From Euptelea pleiosperma (lineage: Eukaryota > Streptophyta > Magnoliopsida > Ranunculales > Eupteleaceae), in contig CM068541.1 in NCBI GenBank assembly GCA_035048495.1, forward strand, positions 15,197,929-15,261,928: a stretch of 64,000 nt of DNA. The letters are read 5' to 3'. The notes beneath the pieces were generated by a model, which was not told the DNA's origin, searched no databases, and worked only from the letters and a program-made list of their open reading frames with translations. Within the stretch, counting starts at the first letter, position 1, and each line of letters opens with the position of its first letter. Positions 35,402 to 46,324 of the stretch are shown here, piece after piece. The translations under genes and the position numbers were made by a program.

Positions 35402-37696
35402 TGTTACGCCCCGATACCGGGCACTTGAATTAGACTTAAAAACCTATAGATTGATCCAAAATTGAGACAATGCATGATAAAATAACTTAAATGACCTTCA
35501 TTAAACCATCCCTTAATGATAAAACCATTCACTTTAAGAGAAAAGTCGCCCAAAATCGAAGATGAAATTAAAGTATATCAAAAATCCTATTTATCTTTTT
35601 TTTTTTTTTTATAAATATTTCTAAATTAAAAAAACAAATTCTGTATAGATGCTTTGGCTGAAATAGTCGTTTGCTATCCTTTTGGAATTTATTTTTCGCG
35701 ACTTAAGAGATACGGTACCCAAAACGGTTAAAATCTAAAGTTTATTAAAACAACTATTTTCATTACACTAAAAAGTTTTGAAAAATATTAGAAACAACTT
35801 TTGTGATGGCTCTTAAGCTAAAAATCATGTTTTCTAATTTCAGTAATTTATTTTCCACCTTCAACTCCACCTTAACGGATTGTTAAAAATGGCCTATAAT
35901 TAGTTTTTTGACTTGCGCGAATTACAACAATTTTGTTCAAAATATAAATTGAGTCAACTCAAAACGTAGAATCATCTACTCCAAAAAACTTATTTAAAGT
36001 AAATAAAAATAATAGGTTGTTATTTTAATTTTTAATGATAACTCAAAAATTAGTTTTTGAAAAATTTGAATTTTTGTAACTATGGTAGTCCTTACCCCCG
36101 CTCATAATAATAAAAATTCTTGAAAAATCATAACAAAACTAGATGTCTTTTTCGAAATCCTTGGTACCTCATTTTAATAGCTTAACATTCCAATTAAGAG
36201 AATAATAAGATAAAGTGCCTAGGGTTCCAAAATTGACCCATGGATAAAATTTAACTATCGAACATGTTTCATAATAATAAAAATTCATGAAAACTATAAC
36301 AAAACTAGATGTCTTCTTCGAAATCCTTGGTACCTATTGGTACCTCTTCTTCAATCTTGAAGTCCTCTCCTTCAGCATACTCATATGAAAGTTAGTCAAT
36401 TGAAACACCGCGAGCTTCTTAAAAAGCCTAATATATATATATATATATATATCCACAATGCATCATCATACTAAGATAACATTTTTCACACGATATTCAA
36501 ATATGTTATACACACGGGGAAGATGATTCGAACACAATAATACTTAAGAAATATTGATAATGATAATGATTCTTCTAGGGGTCTCCTTCACCTTAATTAA
36601 ATCGACCAAGGAGTCCTCTCTTAACTCGACCAACGAGGCCTCCTCTAACTCGACCAACGAGTAGCTTGACCAACAAACTAAGGCTTTGACTATTTAGGCC
36701 TTTCATTATAAGTCTTTGAACCCTTGTTTGTAGTGGACCAACCAATACTTCAACATATACATGGAATACATTGATCTTTCCAATAACGATTCTCCACATT
36801 TCTCATATTTCGATCAACAATTTATAACACACGCAGTGATAATAACATAAAACACAACATCATATTCTAGATCAAATTGCAAGGGATAGTATACATGAAC
36901 AATGAAATAAAGAATTATAACTTAGGATATTAGTCCACTTATAGTGATTATCGATTTGCTTGATGAAGATGTATGAGTATCCAAGGGTTTAAGTGAGAAG
37001 GTGGAGGGGAAAAGTGAGTGACGGCGAGGGTTTTCGGGCTTTCTAATAGCTTCCAACGATTTTGCCTTAAGGAGGAAAGAAGATGGAGAAAGTGCTTCTT
37101 CAAAGGGCGTGACAACTAAGGTTTTGGTGGGGCTTTAATGCTCCAATGGTTTTAGGGTTTTGAGTTTCAAGCTATGCTTATATAGACTTGGAAATAGATT
37201 TAAAGTTTTGGTTGAGAGATTCTCTCAATCTTTCATGAATCAAGCAAATACTTAAAATGTTTTTTATTTTTTCTCAATTTAAAAATGATTTTCGTCACTT
37301 TATAAGGGGTGTATTATTTAACATGCTAAAAATCTTATTTTTACTTAATTATGGGCTAGAAATGCGCCTAAGACCCATAAGTATTAACATCTTATTTAAT
37401 GAGAATAAATCTATTCATTTAATTAATACTACCAAAAAAGGTGTATCTCTTCCCAAGTACTCTCTAGAGTGTATTATAATTAGAAATTAATTAATTAATT
37501 AATTAATTAATTAATTAATGATTTATTTGTATACTTATTGTAATTATAAAGCCATCCTCCATTTATCATAGTTATTCACAATAAGTTCCTAGGATTTAAA
37601 AAAATGCCTATAAAGTTGTCTAATTAATATATGTGGATCTCGTTAATATAAGTAAATTACAATAATATTCTTAAATGAAAAATTTAAGGTATTACA
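35402..37696. mobile_element. 2.3-kb solo LTR, TSD ATAAA/ATAAC
   Basis: The ends are TGTTACGCCCCG and GGTATTACA (TG...CA, with TGTTAC/GTATTACA inverted). Flanks are ATAAA (35397-35401) and ATAAC (37697-37701), a 4/5 match to a 5-bp duplication. Removing it restores the tandem-repeat unit. There is no reverse transcriptase, primer site or second LTR, so it is a solo LTR left by recombination. Inside are a (TA)n tract (36430-36451), three 'ctcgaccaacgag' repeats (36600-36665), a TATA-like 'gcttatatagactt' (about 37176) and an (ATTA)n run (37487-37519). The superfamily is undetermined; length and ends suggest Ty3-gypsy. Confidence 0.7.
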
Positions 37697-38290
37697 ATAA
37701 CACAGTTTCCACATAAGAAAATGTTGGGGACAATCATTACCTCACTGAATATTTAAGCAAAAAGAGTTGCCATTTTAATTTTTATTTATAGTTCCAAAAT
37801 TATTATAAGAAATTCTATTTAAAATAAATGTGTTTATTACTATTGTTGTATAAGTTCAACCACCAAGTGAGATTCGAATGGTAGGGGAAGAAAATAACAA
37901 TGTTGGAACATCTAAAAATTTAGCAATAGTGGTAGGTTAAGGTTTGGCCGACAAATTGATTTCTACCTATTAGTGGTTAACTATTTGTGTAAAAAATTAA
38001 TAAAACATGAAACGAGAATTCAGTACTTCCTATTTTCCTCTTATATATAGTATGCTGAATTTATTGTTGCAAGTATTATAATTGATGAAATTGAAATAAT
38101 ATGCACTTAACATAACTTATGGACATGCTCAGCCACTAAGTGAGGAAAAAAATGTTAGAGACAAGAAATTCAAATTCATCTTCGACAGTTGCTTTTTGGC
38201 CACCCTTTTAGCATGTCAATTGAGTAGTTAAATTACTTATATAACACAATTTTAGCATGTGATAATGGAGATTAGTGTTTGAGATAACTA
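37697..38290 (+). repeat. Tandem array, rest of copy 3 and partial copy 4
   Basis: Continues copy 3 ('cacagtttccacat...gttggggacaatcattacc') to about 38164, then a partial fourth unit ('aattcaaattcatcttcgac...gtgataatggagatt') that lacks about 65 bp around the unit start. It ends where a different LTR fragment begins. Confidence 0.75.
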
Positions 38291-38294
38291 TTAT

Positions 38295-38440
38295 AAAATA
38301 TATCTCCGTGATATATTGTCTTTGTATCGTTTGTAATAATCTAAACAATTGTGAAAAGTAAACAATCAACAACCACAACACATGCGAGTTTTTACGTGGA
38401 AACCTTAGCCAAGGAAAAATCACGGGACTACGTTCAGACG
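38295..38440 (-). repeat. Inverted fragment of the 58-59.5-kb LTR family
   Basis: Reverse complemented, this matches 59180-59310: 'aatatatctccgtgatatatt' against 'aatatatcacggagatatatt', the 'cgtttgtaataatctaaac' block, and 'acacatgcgagttttt'. An internal LTR fragment in opposite orientation. Confidence 0.65.
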
Positions 38441-38444
38441 GAAA

Positions 38445-38783
38445 GTATCACTAATTGACTCGGGACTCAGCCGACTTGACTCGACTCGATCATATTTCTA
38501 GTCGACTCGGCATACAAACTTGGATTTTCATAGCCCGTCGAGTTGACTCAAAATTCAGCCGAGTCACCCGTTTAAAGGCCGAGTCCAGTCAAAACTCAAA
38601 TTTTTTTTTTTTGATTTTCTAAATATTTTTTTTTCTATTTTCAAAGTTTTTCTTAATAAATATTAATTTTTATATATTTAAATAAATAATAGTCAATTTA
38701 ATGACTCGCAAAGTCGACTCCCGAGTCATCGAGGTGACACCCAATGGACTTCTGAGTCGAGTCCGAGTTCCGAGTTTTAGAAC
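38445..38783. repeat. GACTCG-word inverted-repeat element
   Basis: GACTCG and CGAGTC words, and their extensions, recur about twenty times at both ends in opposite orientation, with a T/A-rich middle. The left end is 'cactaattgactcggg' and the right end 'ccgagttttagaacactag'. No target duplication is certain because a Helitron-like element abuts the right end. Confidence 0.55.
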
Positions 38784-38956
38784 ACTAGTGGGTGTCCCAT
38801 GCAATCGGCACTCCTCGACAAAGAATTTGCCAAAATCAGGTGAGTGGCGGAGATCCAACGTCCATTTGGGGGAGGATTAGATCTCGGCCCTTCTTTGTTG
38901 ATGCTTATAAGAGGAGGTATAAGTAGGGAGACAACCAATATGTTTTGTTATATAGA
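38784..38956 (-). mobile_element. Short Helitron-like element, copy A
   Basis: Reverse complemented, it starts TCTATATAACAAAACA and ends in CTAG after a GC-rich 'gattgcatgggacac' stretch. The body contains 'gtggcggagatccaacgtcc' and 'gatctcggcccttctt' (plus strand). Copies at 39650 and 47017 share the same body and start. Size 173 bp, no coding capacity. Confidence 0.55.
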
Positions 38957-38989
38957 CCGACAAAAGTGTTTGCAAAAATTGGGTGCCTT

Positions 38990-39130
38990 CGGCACTCAAA
39001 CGGTATAACGAACTGGGGTGTTACCGTTTTTTCCATTATAACGGCTGTTATAATGGATTGTAACGCACAGAGGGAGAAATGAGAAAATAACAGAAATAAC
39101 AAAAAATAATGGTGTTGAAATTTAAATTTT
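38990..39130. repeat. GTTATAACG-word element remnant
   Basis: Contains 'ggtgttaccg', 'attataacggctgttataat' and 'gtaacgcacag'. The inverse set occurs at 39425-39570 ('ccgttttaacggtaacacccc'), so the two could be the arms of one element split by later insertions. Confidence 0.45.
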
Positions 39131-39424
39131 GAATAAATTGAGGTCAAATGAGGCGGATTGAGTGGCTAAATCTAACCGTTCACATTGGATCGATGGATTT
39201 GATCTCAACCACTCTTTATCTAACCGTCCACATTAGATGGATGGATAAGATGAGAGAATACAACTGAGTTGTCTTGATATATGCGTGGGTGGCCCGTGCC
39301 CGCGGCAAAATCGGGTGGGAGTTAATCTCAGCCATCGATATGAAGCATAGTGGATCTCAGCCACTCATTATTGAAGCCATATAAGATAAGAGGGCTATAA
39401 GAAAATCATTAAATTTTTATTACA

Positions 39425-39570
39425 TTTTATTTTTTAAAAATTTTAAATTTTCAAATTTCAAAATTTGAATTTTAGCACCACTTTTTTCCGTTAAAATCAT
39501 TAAAATCTATTTTTTTCATTTTTGCCCCTGACCGTTTCAATCCGTTTTAACGGTAACACCCCTCTCGAGG
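39425..39570. repeat. GTTAACG-word element remnant, inverse arm
   Basis: Contains 'tttgcccctgaccgtttc', 'aatccgttttaacggtaac' and an AATTTGAATTT stretch. It matches the interior of the 20124 element in reverse and pairs with 38990-39130. Confidence 0.45.
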
Positions 39571-39649
39571 CATAAAAAGTGGGGCTCCTGAGCCTGACAC
39601 TTGGGCTATATGTAAATCCAACCCATTTTATTCCTTATATGTAGGTAAA

Positions 39650-39809
39650 TAGTAGGTGACCCATGCCCACGGCACTCATCGACGAAGCGTTTGTCAAAAT
39701 TGGGTGTGAGTGGCTGAGATCCACTGTCCATTTGGTGTGATAAGATCTCGGCCATCCTTTATGAAGCCGGATAAGAGGGGGAGACAGCTGTCCTGTTTTG
39801 TTATATAGA
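39650..39809 (-). mobile_element. Short Helitron-like element, copy B
   Basis: Same body as copy A ('gagtggctgagatccactgtcc', 'gataagatctcggcc'). Reverse complemented, it starts TCTATATAACAAAACAGG and carries a GC-rich 'gccgtgggcatgggt' near the other end. The CTAG end is eroded to CTAT. The base after the start is T in host orientation, as expected. Confidence 0.5.
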
Positions 39810-39815
39810 TAGATA

Positions 39816-39876
39816 GAGATAACTAATCAGGAGGTGGATGTCAAATTTTGATGTCCACCTTTGAGATAACTAATCA
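39816..39876. repeat. 30-bp hairpin flanked by 14-bp direct repeats
   Basis: GAGATAACTAATCA occurs at 39816-39829 and 39863-39876. Between them an imperfect palindrome has arms AGGTGGATGTCAAA and TTTGATGTCCACCT. The structure looks like a minimal insertion or a templated repair scar. Confidence 0.6.
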
Positions 39877-40690
39877 AAGTTTTTCGCCAGAGATTTAGGC
39901 TCCGTTTGGCGTTGCAGAAAATAAATGGTAAAGGAAAATAAATAAAAAAAGTTTCTTTTTAACATATTTTTTGTTCAAAACAGTGTAATGCAATACGATG
40001 TGCATGAGCTATACAATAGAGTATTGTGTCCTGTGTGCACGCACATACTTTCTTCAGTTCTGTCGTCATTCGATTGAATTATTCCACAAATCATAGTTGC
40101 CAGAAAGGGAAATGGGTGCGGGAAACGGTACAAGAAATGAAAACAGGGAACGTTCTTTTGGGCATGAGTTCCACAATGGGTTATTTTACTTCATATCAGA
40201 TTGTGTATGAGGTGGTATTTCGTACTACAGCGAATTGTGAAAGTGCTTCCTCATCCTTTAAGTTCATGTGGTGCTCAAGCATAGGGGTGCCCTACCTCTC
40301 CCCCATGACATTGTCCCCAAAACACTTGGTTATCTAAATGTGCATCCCTAGGGTCACCTAGGGCCGGGCTCAGACATCTTGGAGAAGATTGGGCATAACC
40401 CTTATAATAATTCTCCCATTTGGATGCATGGTGCTAATCATCAAATGAATTGACCAATTTTGACTTTATATTTAGTGGTCAAGAGGAATCATTTATCTAT
40501 TGCTCTGATCCAAGAGTTCACAATAAATTGCTGCCCACACACACATATGTGCACTCCTCTCCACCATGTGAATTACATTGGCTCTACAAATCAACCATGC
40601 ACCCACCCACCCAACACGCACATTTGCATTCATGTGCACCAAGTAAACGACATTGGTGAAATCAACTTTTCTCTTACAAAAGACACCCTA
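39877..40690. other. Intergenic DNA; one Tourist-like terminus
   Basis: TTAGGCTCCGTTTGGCGTTGC at 39895-39915 resembles the left end of a Tourist-like MITE, but no inverse end was found. A 103-codon frame at 40026-40337 shows no domain and is probably chance. Confidence 0.4.
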
Positions 40691-40699
40691 AGAAAAATT

Positions 40700-42605
40700 G
40701 TATCCAATCCAATGGGTAGAAATCACTAATCCGTCGCTAAGTTTTTATTTGTAGATCCACCTGGGGATGAGTCGAACATCCACATCGTCAGTGGTCTCTA
40801 AGAGTGTGCCATGTGGCTCATACTATGGTTCATCATCAATGTTGATGCGTCATCAAAGATTTGCCAAAAAAATTGATTTTTTTGTAGAACAACAAGGGGA
40901 GGTCTCAACATCTATGCGGTCGGTGGGCCCAAAAAATGACTAAAATTAAAGGGTGTTCAGATGGAATTGTTGAGGATAAGCTTTTTATATATGCGGTCAA
41001 GATGTTCAGATGGGGATTTTATGGATAAGCTTTTATGCTATCTAAGGGTGTTCGTGTTCAAATGTGATATTTTCATGTGATGGATAAACTTTTATACGGT
41101 ATAAGAAAACATGAGGTTGTCATTTGGCGTACAATGTATAACACACCTCCTCATAAAATATGTGAATTTGATTACCATAGCTTTTAAGAATTTTTACTCT
41201 GAGATCTGAATTAACTTCACTGCATAGAAATAAACTATACAAATTATAAATCAATATGAATAAATCAAAAAATTATTATTAAAAATTTGTTAATGTCTAA
41301 AGTTAATTCTCAAAGGGGTGGGGTGGATAAACATTCATGCGGTCAGTGGGTCCAGATGGCAGCGGTGAGTAACAAAAATGGTGCTAGCTGACCCCAAAAG
41401 CGTGAGCTACAACTTCTTCCATGGCGACCCCTATTATTTTTAGAGATTTCAATCTATCTTGGAAGGAATCTTGCAGCAGCTGCAGCTTTTGATTTTAATT
41501 AAAAAATTATATTTCAGTTTGTTTCAGTAATTTTCATTTGTCTTGAAATACTGAAGTAGTTAGGAAAGATATATAACAAGGTATTCCTCACGCTTTTTGG
41601 TGTCATAAGGTAGCACCATTTTTGTGATTCACCGCTGACCTTTGAGCCTACTGACCATTTGATGTTTTTAGCCCACCCCTTGGTGGATATGCATACCACA
41701 AATCATCCTGATTCCCAACTATTAGATTTTAGTACTTTTAAGGCGTCACTACATGTGGCTTTAGCGAGGGTTTTGTCTGGCCGTTGCTAAAAGTCTGCTA
41801 CTGAATCTCATTTTTCTTGTAGTGCGTTATTCTAACAGTTGGATTCAACTTTTTTTTTTTAGTACTAAAACCAACTGCTTAATTAAAACCATCAAACAAG
41901 TTGAGTAACAAAAATGCGCTACCTGACAACAAAAAGCTTCAGGTTTACCTTGTTAAATCACGACCCTAGTATAATTGTTCTCCCCTTTTCGGTCTTTCAC
42001 ACGAGCCATGTTGTTGTCCGACTCAGGAGGACGTCGTCGGATTCATCGCAATTCCTCTTGAGGCTAATAGCATCATTTCTCTACTAGATTAGCTAATCAG
42101 AAATTGCAACCCTTGGACTTCTAATTCATTTGTTTCTTCGATTCTGTTTGTTCTCCTTTTCGGGGTATTTGCCCTTCTTCTCTCCCCCACTCAGGATTCT
42201 TCTCTCCCCCCCACTCAGGAGTAGAGAAGTCGTCTTTAATCATGACCACCTAGATTCCGTGTCGAGATGTGAGTGACTAGGGGAACGCCACGTGCGATGC
42301 ACATGGAAGCACCTTACACGTGGGACACCCGTAGAGATCACTGATCGTATCGATGTTTGTCCCATCTCTAGGTGGGCCTATATGCAAAATATCAGCATGA
42401 TTAGTGGTTTCTAAGGATTTGATTGGAGTCGTTTTCATGGGCTGATTTTTGACCATAGATTTCATGCATTATTTGGGCTACTCATGTTCCAAAGGTTTGA
42501 AATCATTAATCAGACTGACATTTGGTATATAGGTCCACCTAGGAATGAGACAAACATCCATAAGGTCAGTGGTCTCTAAGAGTATGCCACATGGCTTATA
42601 CTATT
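40700..42605. repeat. Cluster of GGTCAGTGG/CCACGTGG-family repeats
   Basis: Copies at about 40720-40960, 41318-41420, 41600-41710 (inverted), 42280-42480 (inverted) and 42500-42605. Shared words: 'taggtccacctaggaatg', 'aacatccacatggtcagtgg', 'tctctaagagtgtgcca' and 'atggctcatactatgg'. The 41318 and 41600 copies form an inverted pair about 370 bp apart, sharing 'gcggtgagtaacaaaaatgg', which suggests the family is a fold-back element with these blocks as arms. No coding potential. Confidence 0.65.
41747..41824. mobile_element. Miniature CACTA element, TSD CGT
   Basis: It starts CACTACATGTGGC and ends TTTTTCTTGTAGTG (reverse complement CACTACAAGAAAAA). CGT flanks both sides (41744-41746, 41825-41827), the 3-bp duplication expected of CACTA transposons. 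Inside is 'ttagcgagggttttgtctgg'. At 78 bp it is little more than the two ends. Confidence 0.75.
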
Positions 42606-42671
42606 GTCCCTCATCGGCATGCCAGACAACCTGAAGAGGGAAGGTTTTACCTTCAAAAGTAGAGACACTTC

Positions 42672-42864
42672 CAATTGGAGTAAAACTTCTGTCACAATCG
42701 AATTGCAAATCACACAATCACAGCCAATGAGTTCTCGGCACGTACACCTAAAAGCAAGAGCACATGGGTACGTTGCAAATCACTTGTGTACGTGCCGAGA
42801 ACTCATTGGCTTGTCAAATTGTGATTTACAATTTCTTGTGATAGAAGTTTTACTCTTTTAATTG
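42672..42864. repeat. Long hairpin with ~75-bp arms
   Basis: The left arm (42672-42747) and right arm (42786-42864) are inverted copies at roughly 85-90% identity, with a 38-bp loop. The inner 25 bp next to the loop ('gccaatgagttctcggcacg...') match perfectly. It could be a fold-back MITE or a source of small RNA. Confidence 0.8.
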
Positions 42865-43045
42865 TGTCACATTCGTGCCAACCCTTGGATGTGCATTACA
42901 GATGGAGATGGGAGTAAAGAAGTCAGGTTTGATCGTGACTATTCGTTTGTCGTCAATGTTGACGTTGGAAGCGTGAAAGATTTATTCATAGCATCACTAT
43001 TTTTTTCAGCTGTAAACTTACAAAAAAACAAAGACACAAAAAGCA

Positions 43046-43256
43046 GGGTCGGTCTAGTAGGCAACCATTTACATACTTAAAAGTATGCAAACATTGTATC
43101 CATCATTGAATGCTCATTGAAAAACGTGTTTTAAATTTATTAAATATATGTTTTTTGAAAATATTGAAATAGCACATTTTTCAAGGGACATCCAACAGTA
43201 CTGACAATGTTTGCATACTTTTAAGTATGTAAATGGCTGCATACTAAATTTGTCCC
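43046..43256. mobile_element. MITE with ~50-bp inverted ends (TTTGCATACTTTTAAGTATG family)
   Basis: The left end is GGGTCGGTCTAGTAGGCA and the right end, reverse complemented, is GGGACAAATTTAGTATGCA. Identity continues through 'accatttacatacttaaaag' and 'tatgcaaacattg'. The interior is an AT-rich stem ('gaaaaacgtgttttaaattt'). The target duplication is unclear. Related loci lie at 45085-45447 and 53921-54093. Confidence 0.75.
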
Positions 43257-43415
43257 AAAAATCAAAAGCTACTCTATAATTCATATGGTCTGTCGTCAGT
43301 TGTTGATAGATGTCATGAAAGATACGGTGAGTGATCTCTCCGAGTGTGCTACGTGTAATGTGCTGCCACGTGTAAGGTGCAGGTACATTGCACGTGATGT
43401 TCCCCTATCTATATA

Positions 43416-44724
43416 TCTATACTATAGCAGAGAAGTGAGCAGCGTCGTTCTCTCTCCTCCACATCAAGTTGACGTGGCACTCTTCTCATGCAGAGTGCCA
43501 TGTCAACAACCAAAAACTCTCTTTCCTCTCTCATTCACTTGACTCTACCCTATCTTTTTTGTCTTTTCCAAAAACATCCCTTGACATTCTAAGTAATGCA
43601 CCTCAAACATTAAGGACTTTTTAAACTTTTTAACCAACTCGATTTATTTATTTTTTAAATCTCAATTATTTATTCCTTAATTCTCTCTTTCATTCTTAAA
43701 TTATTTATTCTTTTCTTCTTAAATTCATCTTTCTCAACGCCTCTTAACACCCTTTTATTTTTCAAAACAAAACATTCACAACCCTCTATTTATGTTTCAA
43801 TCAAAACGTTTATCCCATTACCACCAGCTTCCATTATGACCTTTTAATGACTTTTCATCTCCTTCCTTCAATTTTCACAACATTTTATTTTTGTTTTAAT
43901 TAAAACGTTTTTCAAATTAACATCACTTCCATTATTGACATCTAATGTCTCTCCATATTTCGTTAATAAATAAATATTCATTTAATTAGCCATTAATTCG
44001 GTAATATATAAATATTAGGGTTTAGGTAGGGTTCTTACATTTCCTCTCACCGACTGAGCTTCTTCGAATGACGAAGACACAAAAGCAGGAGAAAAGCCAA
44101 TATGGTTCGATATCTTTACCATCTCTTCTAAAACTATTTTATCCTTCAATTAATCGTCTCTGCTAAATACTTGATTTGGGTCTCTAAAAGAATTGTTATT
44201 CAATTATTTACATTCATGTTTATTTTTAGACTCTAGAATAATTGTTTGTTTATTTGTAGGGTTTCAATTTTTTAGGATTGTATAAATCTTTGAAGGTAAA
44301 AATGAAGATTACGAATTTTTTTTATTTTCTTCCATTGTTTGCCTATTTTTTTATTTTCTTATCATGTTTTACAGGTTAAGGGGATGTTGTTGAAGATAAC
44401 GAAAAGAAATTGTGAATAAAAATAATATGAAGTTGGGGAGAACTGATGAAAGGGTCGTCATTATTATGGACATAGTGGATGTGCTGTTGTGCGATGCTTG
44501 AATGTAAAAATGAAGATTATAAAAACTTATTTTTTATTTTCTTTTGGTGTTAGCAATTTTTTTCATTTTCTTATCATGTTTAGAGAGGATAAAGGGAAAG
44601 AGAATAGTTAAGCAAATTTTCTGTATTCTTTCCTACTACAATTAGATGTAGATATAAAAATTAATTGTTGTTAGTTTGTATTTTCTATTTCCACCCATGC
44701 TTTAGCACGGGCTTTCATTACTAG
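43416..44724 (+). mobile_element. Non-autonomous Helitron, 1.3 kb
   Basis: The 5' end TCTATACTATAGCAGAG follows a host A. The 3' end has the hairpin CCCATGCTTTAGCACGGG (44694-44711), an eight-base AT spacer and CTAG (44721-44724) before a host T. This is the standard Helitron layout (A^TC...hairpin...CTAG^T) and closely resembles known plant ATREP/Basho-type termini. No Rep/helicase frame is present. The interior is CT- and AT-rich with the duplicated phrase 'aaaatgaagattacg/aaaatgaagattata' (about 44299 and 44507). Confidence 0.8.
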
Positions 44725-44786
44725 TTTCACATTAAAGATGTAAGTTGCAACTTCTCACCGTGCAATTATTAAGAAAAGATATTTAA

Positions 44787-45030
44787 GGTGTGTTTAATTG
44801 CATAGAAAATTTCTCGAGAAAATACATCTGGGAAAGGACTTAAAGGCGTATTTTCCCATGGAAATGATTTCGCACATCCCTCAATAGAAAATGAAATTCA
44901 GGCTTAGTAGGGAAAATTATCTAGAATTAAATGGCTTGGTAGGAAAAATTATACAGATTTAAAATGGCTATCTAACAAGGGACAAGTCCCAAGGAAAATG
45001 CACATTTCCAACTTGGCAATCAAACACGCC
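44787..45030. mobile_element. Tourist-like MITE, TSD TTA
   Basis: The left end is GGTGTGTTTAATTGC and the right end, reverse complemented, is GGCGTGTTTGATTGCC. TTA lies at 44783-44785 and 45031-45033. The interior has 'gggaaaattatctagaatt' repeated in variant form ('ggaaaaattatacagattt'). 244 bp, no coding capacity. Confidence 0.7.
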
Positions 45031-45084
45031 TTAGGAAAAAAGTAGGACATGAATCGGGAAGAATTTGACTCAAGATCTACTCCT

Positions 45085-45447
45085 ATTAAAAACACGTTTT
45101 TCAATGAACATTGAATGGTGGATACAATGTTTGCAAACTTTTAGGTATGTAAATGGTTGCATATACTAGACCGACAATTTTAGTATGCAACCATTTACAT
45201 ACTGAAGAATATGTAAACATTGTCAGTACTGTTGGATTTCCCTTGAAAACTGTGTTATTTCAATATTTTTAAAACAAAATATTTTATAAATTAAAAGCAC
45301 GTTTTTCAATGAGCATTGAATGGTGGATACAATGCAAATGGTTGCATACGTCTAATTTCAATGTTTTCAAAACAAAATATTTATAAATTAAAAACACGTT
45401 TTTCAATGAGCATTGAATGGTAGATACAATGTTTGCATACTAGACCG
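45085..45447. mobile_element. Compound of TTTGCATAC-family MITE copies
   Basis: The signature block 'cacgtttttcaatgagcattgaatggt' appears three times (about 45092, 45299, 45397), and terminal motifs 'gtatgtaaatggttgcata' and 'actagaccgac' recur in both orientations. At least two copies have inserted into or recombined with one another. Confidence 0.65.
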
Positions 45448-45489
45448 ACCCAAGGAGAACGTGTGAACAGGAAAGAACCGAAGTCTGTG

Positions 45490-45720
45490 TGGCTTATTTA
45501 TAAATAAAATAGGGAGGCGAAGCAGAGAAGTGGAGAAAGAATCTCATACCCCTCTCTTAATAAAATTATCTCTCTCCCTCTCTCTCTCTAGAAATCAATT
45601 TCAATTCGATTTCCCTCAGTGATTTCTAAGCTTCTCTCTCTCCCCATTTCTGCTCTGTTTTTCTTTGAATCTCTGCATTTCCTTGAATCTTTCATTTGGA
45701 GGATGCGCAAGCAAACACCT
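45490..45720 (+). promoter_or_regulatory. Promoter-like TATA plus CT-rich leader
   Basis: 'ttatttataaataaaatag' at about 45492 resembles a plant TATA box. It is followed 40-50 bp on by a CT-rich leader ('tctctccctctctctctcta'). No convincing coding exon follows. The 75-codon frame at 45914-46141 after a CCCATAG acceptor-like site has no domain I recognise. It could be the start of a dead gene or a TE promoter. Confidence 0.3.
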
Positions 45721-46324
45721 AATATAGTTGTCTTATTGCATGGTTGTTAGACAAACAATTCAACAGTTGAACGGATACCCATGTTGCTGATTCGAAATCT
45801 ACTTGCCACCACCCGTACATCCCTCACACCTTTCAAGTAAATTACAGGCTCTTGCAAACTCTATTATGGTAAACTTTTTTATCTTGCTTGATTCTCTTAT
45901 TTTGGACCCATAGATGAATTTAGCAAATGTGTTTTGTGAGGATAAACTCCGGCAGGTGTTTGTGAGTGCAAATGGGGTGCAGGTGCCCGGGAGTAGGGAC
46001 GGCAAAGAAGATGATTATTTTTGCCATCAAACGTTATTCTTGGATGACCGAGTCTCTGTGTCTCTCTCTCTCTCGGCCAGCCCAGCCGAGGCAAGCCTCC
46101 GCTGGGCTGGTCGAGAGATACATACTGCCCCTCGGTGCTAAATTACCAAGAGTTACATAGGCCCCTTTCTCTCTCTAGTAGAGAGAGAGAGAGAGAGTTA
46201 CTTCGAAAATATAGGTGTATTTTCGAAATTATTAGGATGTCATTTGAAGCCCTTGTCGTCACCATCTCATGTTTTGGCCTTTTCTTTTGGTAGCTGAGCA
46301 TGTTTTTAAAGAGATCAGTAACTT

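Noticed and set aside
45914..46141. Exon of an unknown gene downstream of the TATA-like site
   Set aside because: An acceptor-like site and ATG exist, but the frame runs into TC repeats and has no recognisable motif. Left as context only.
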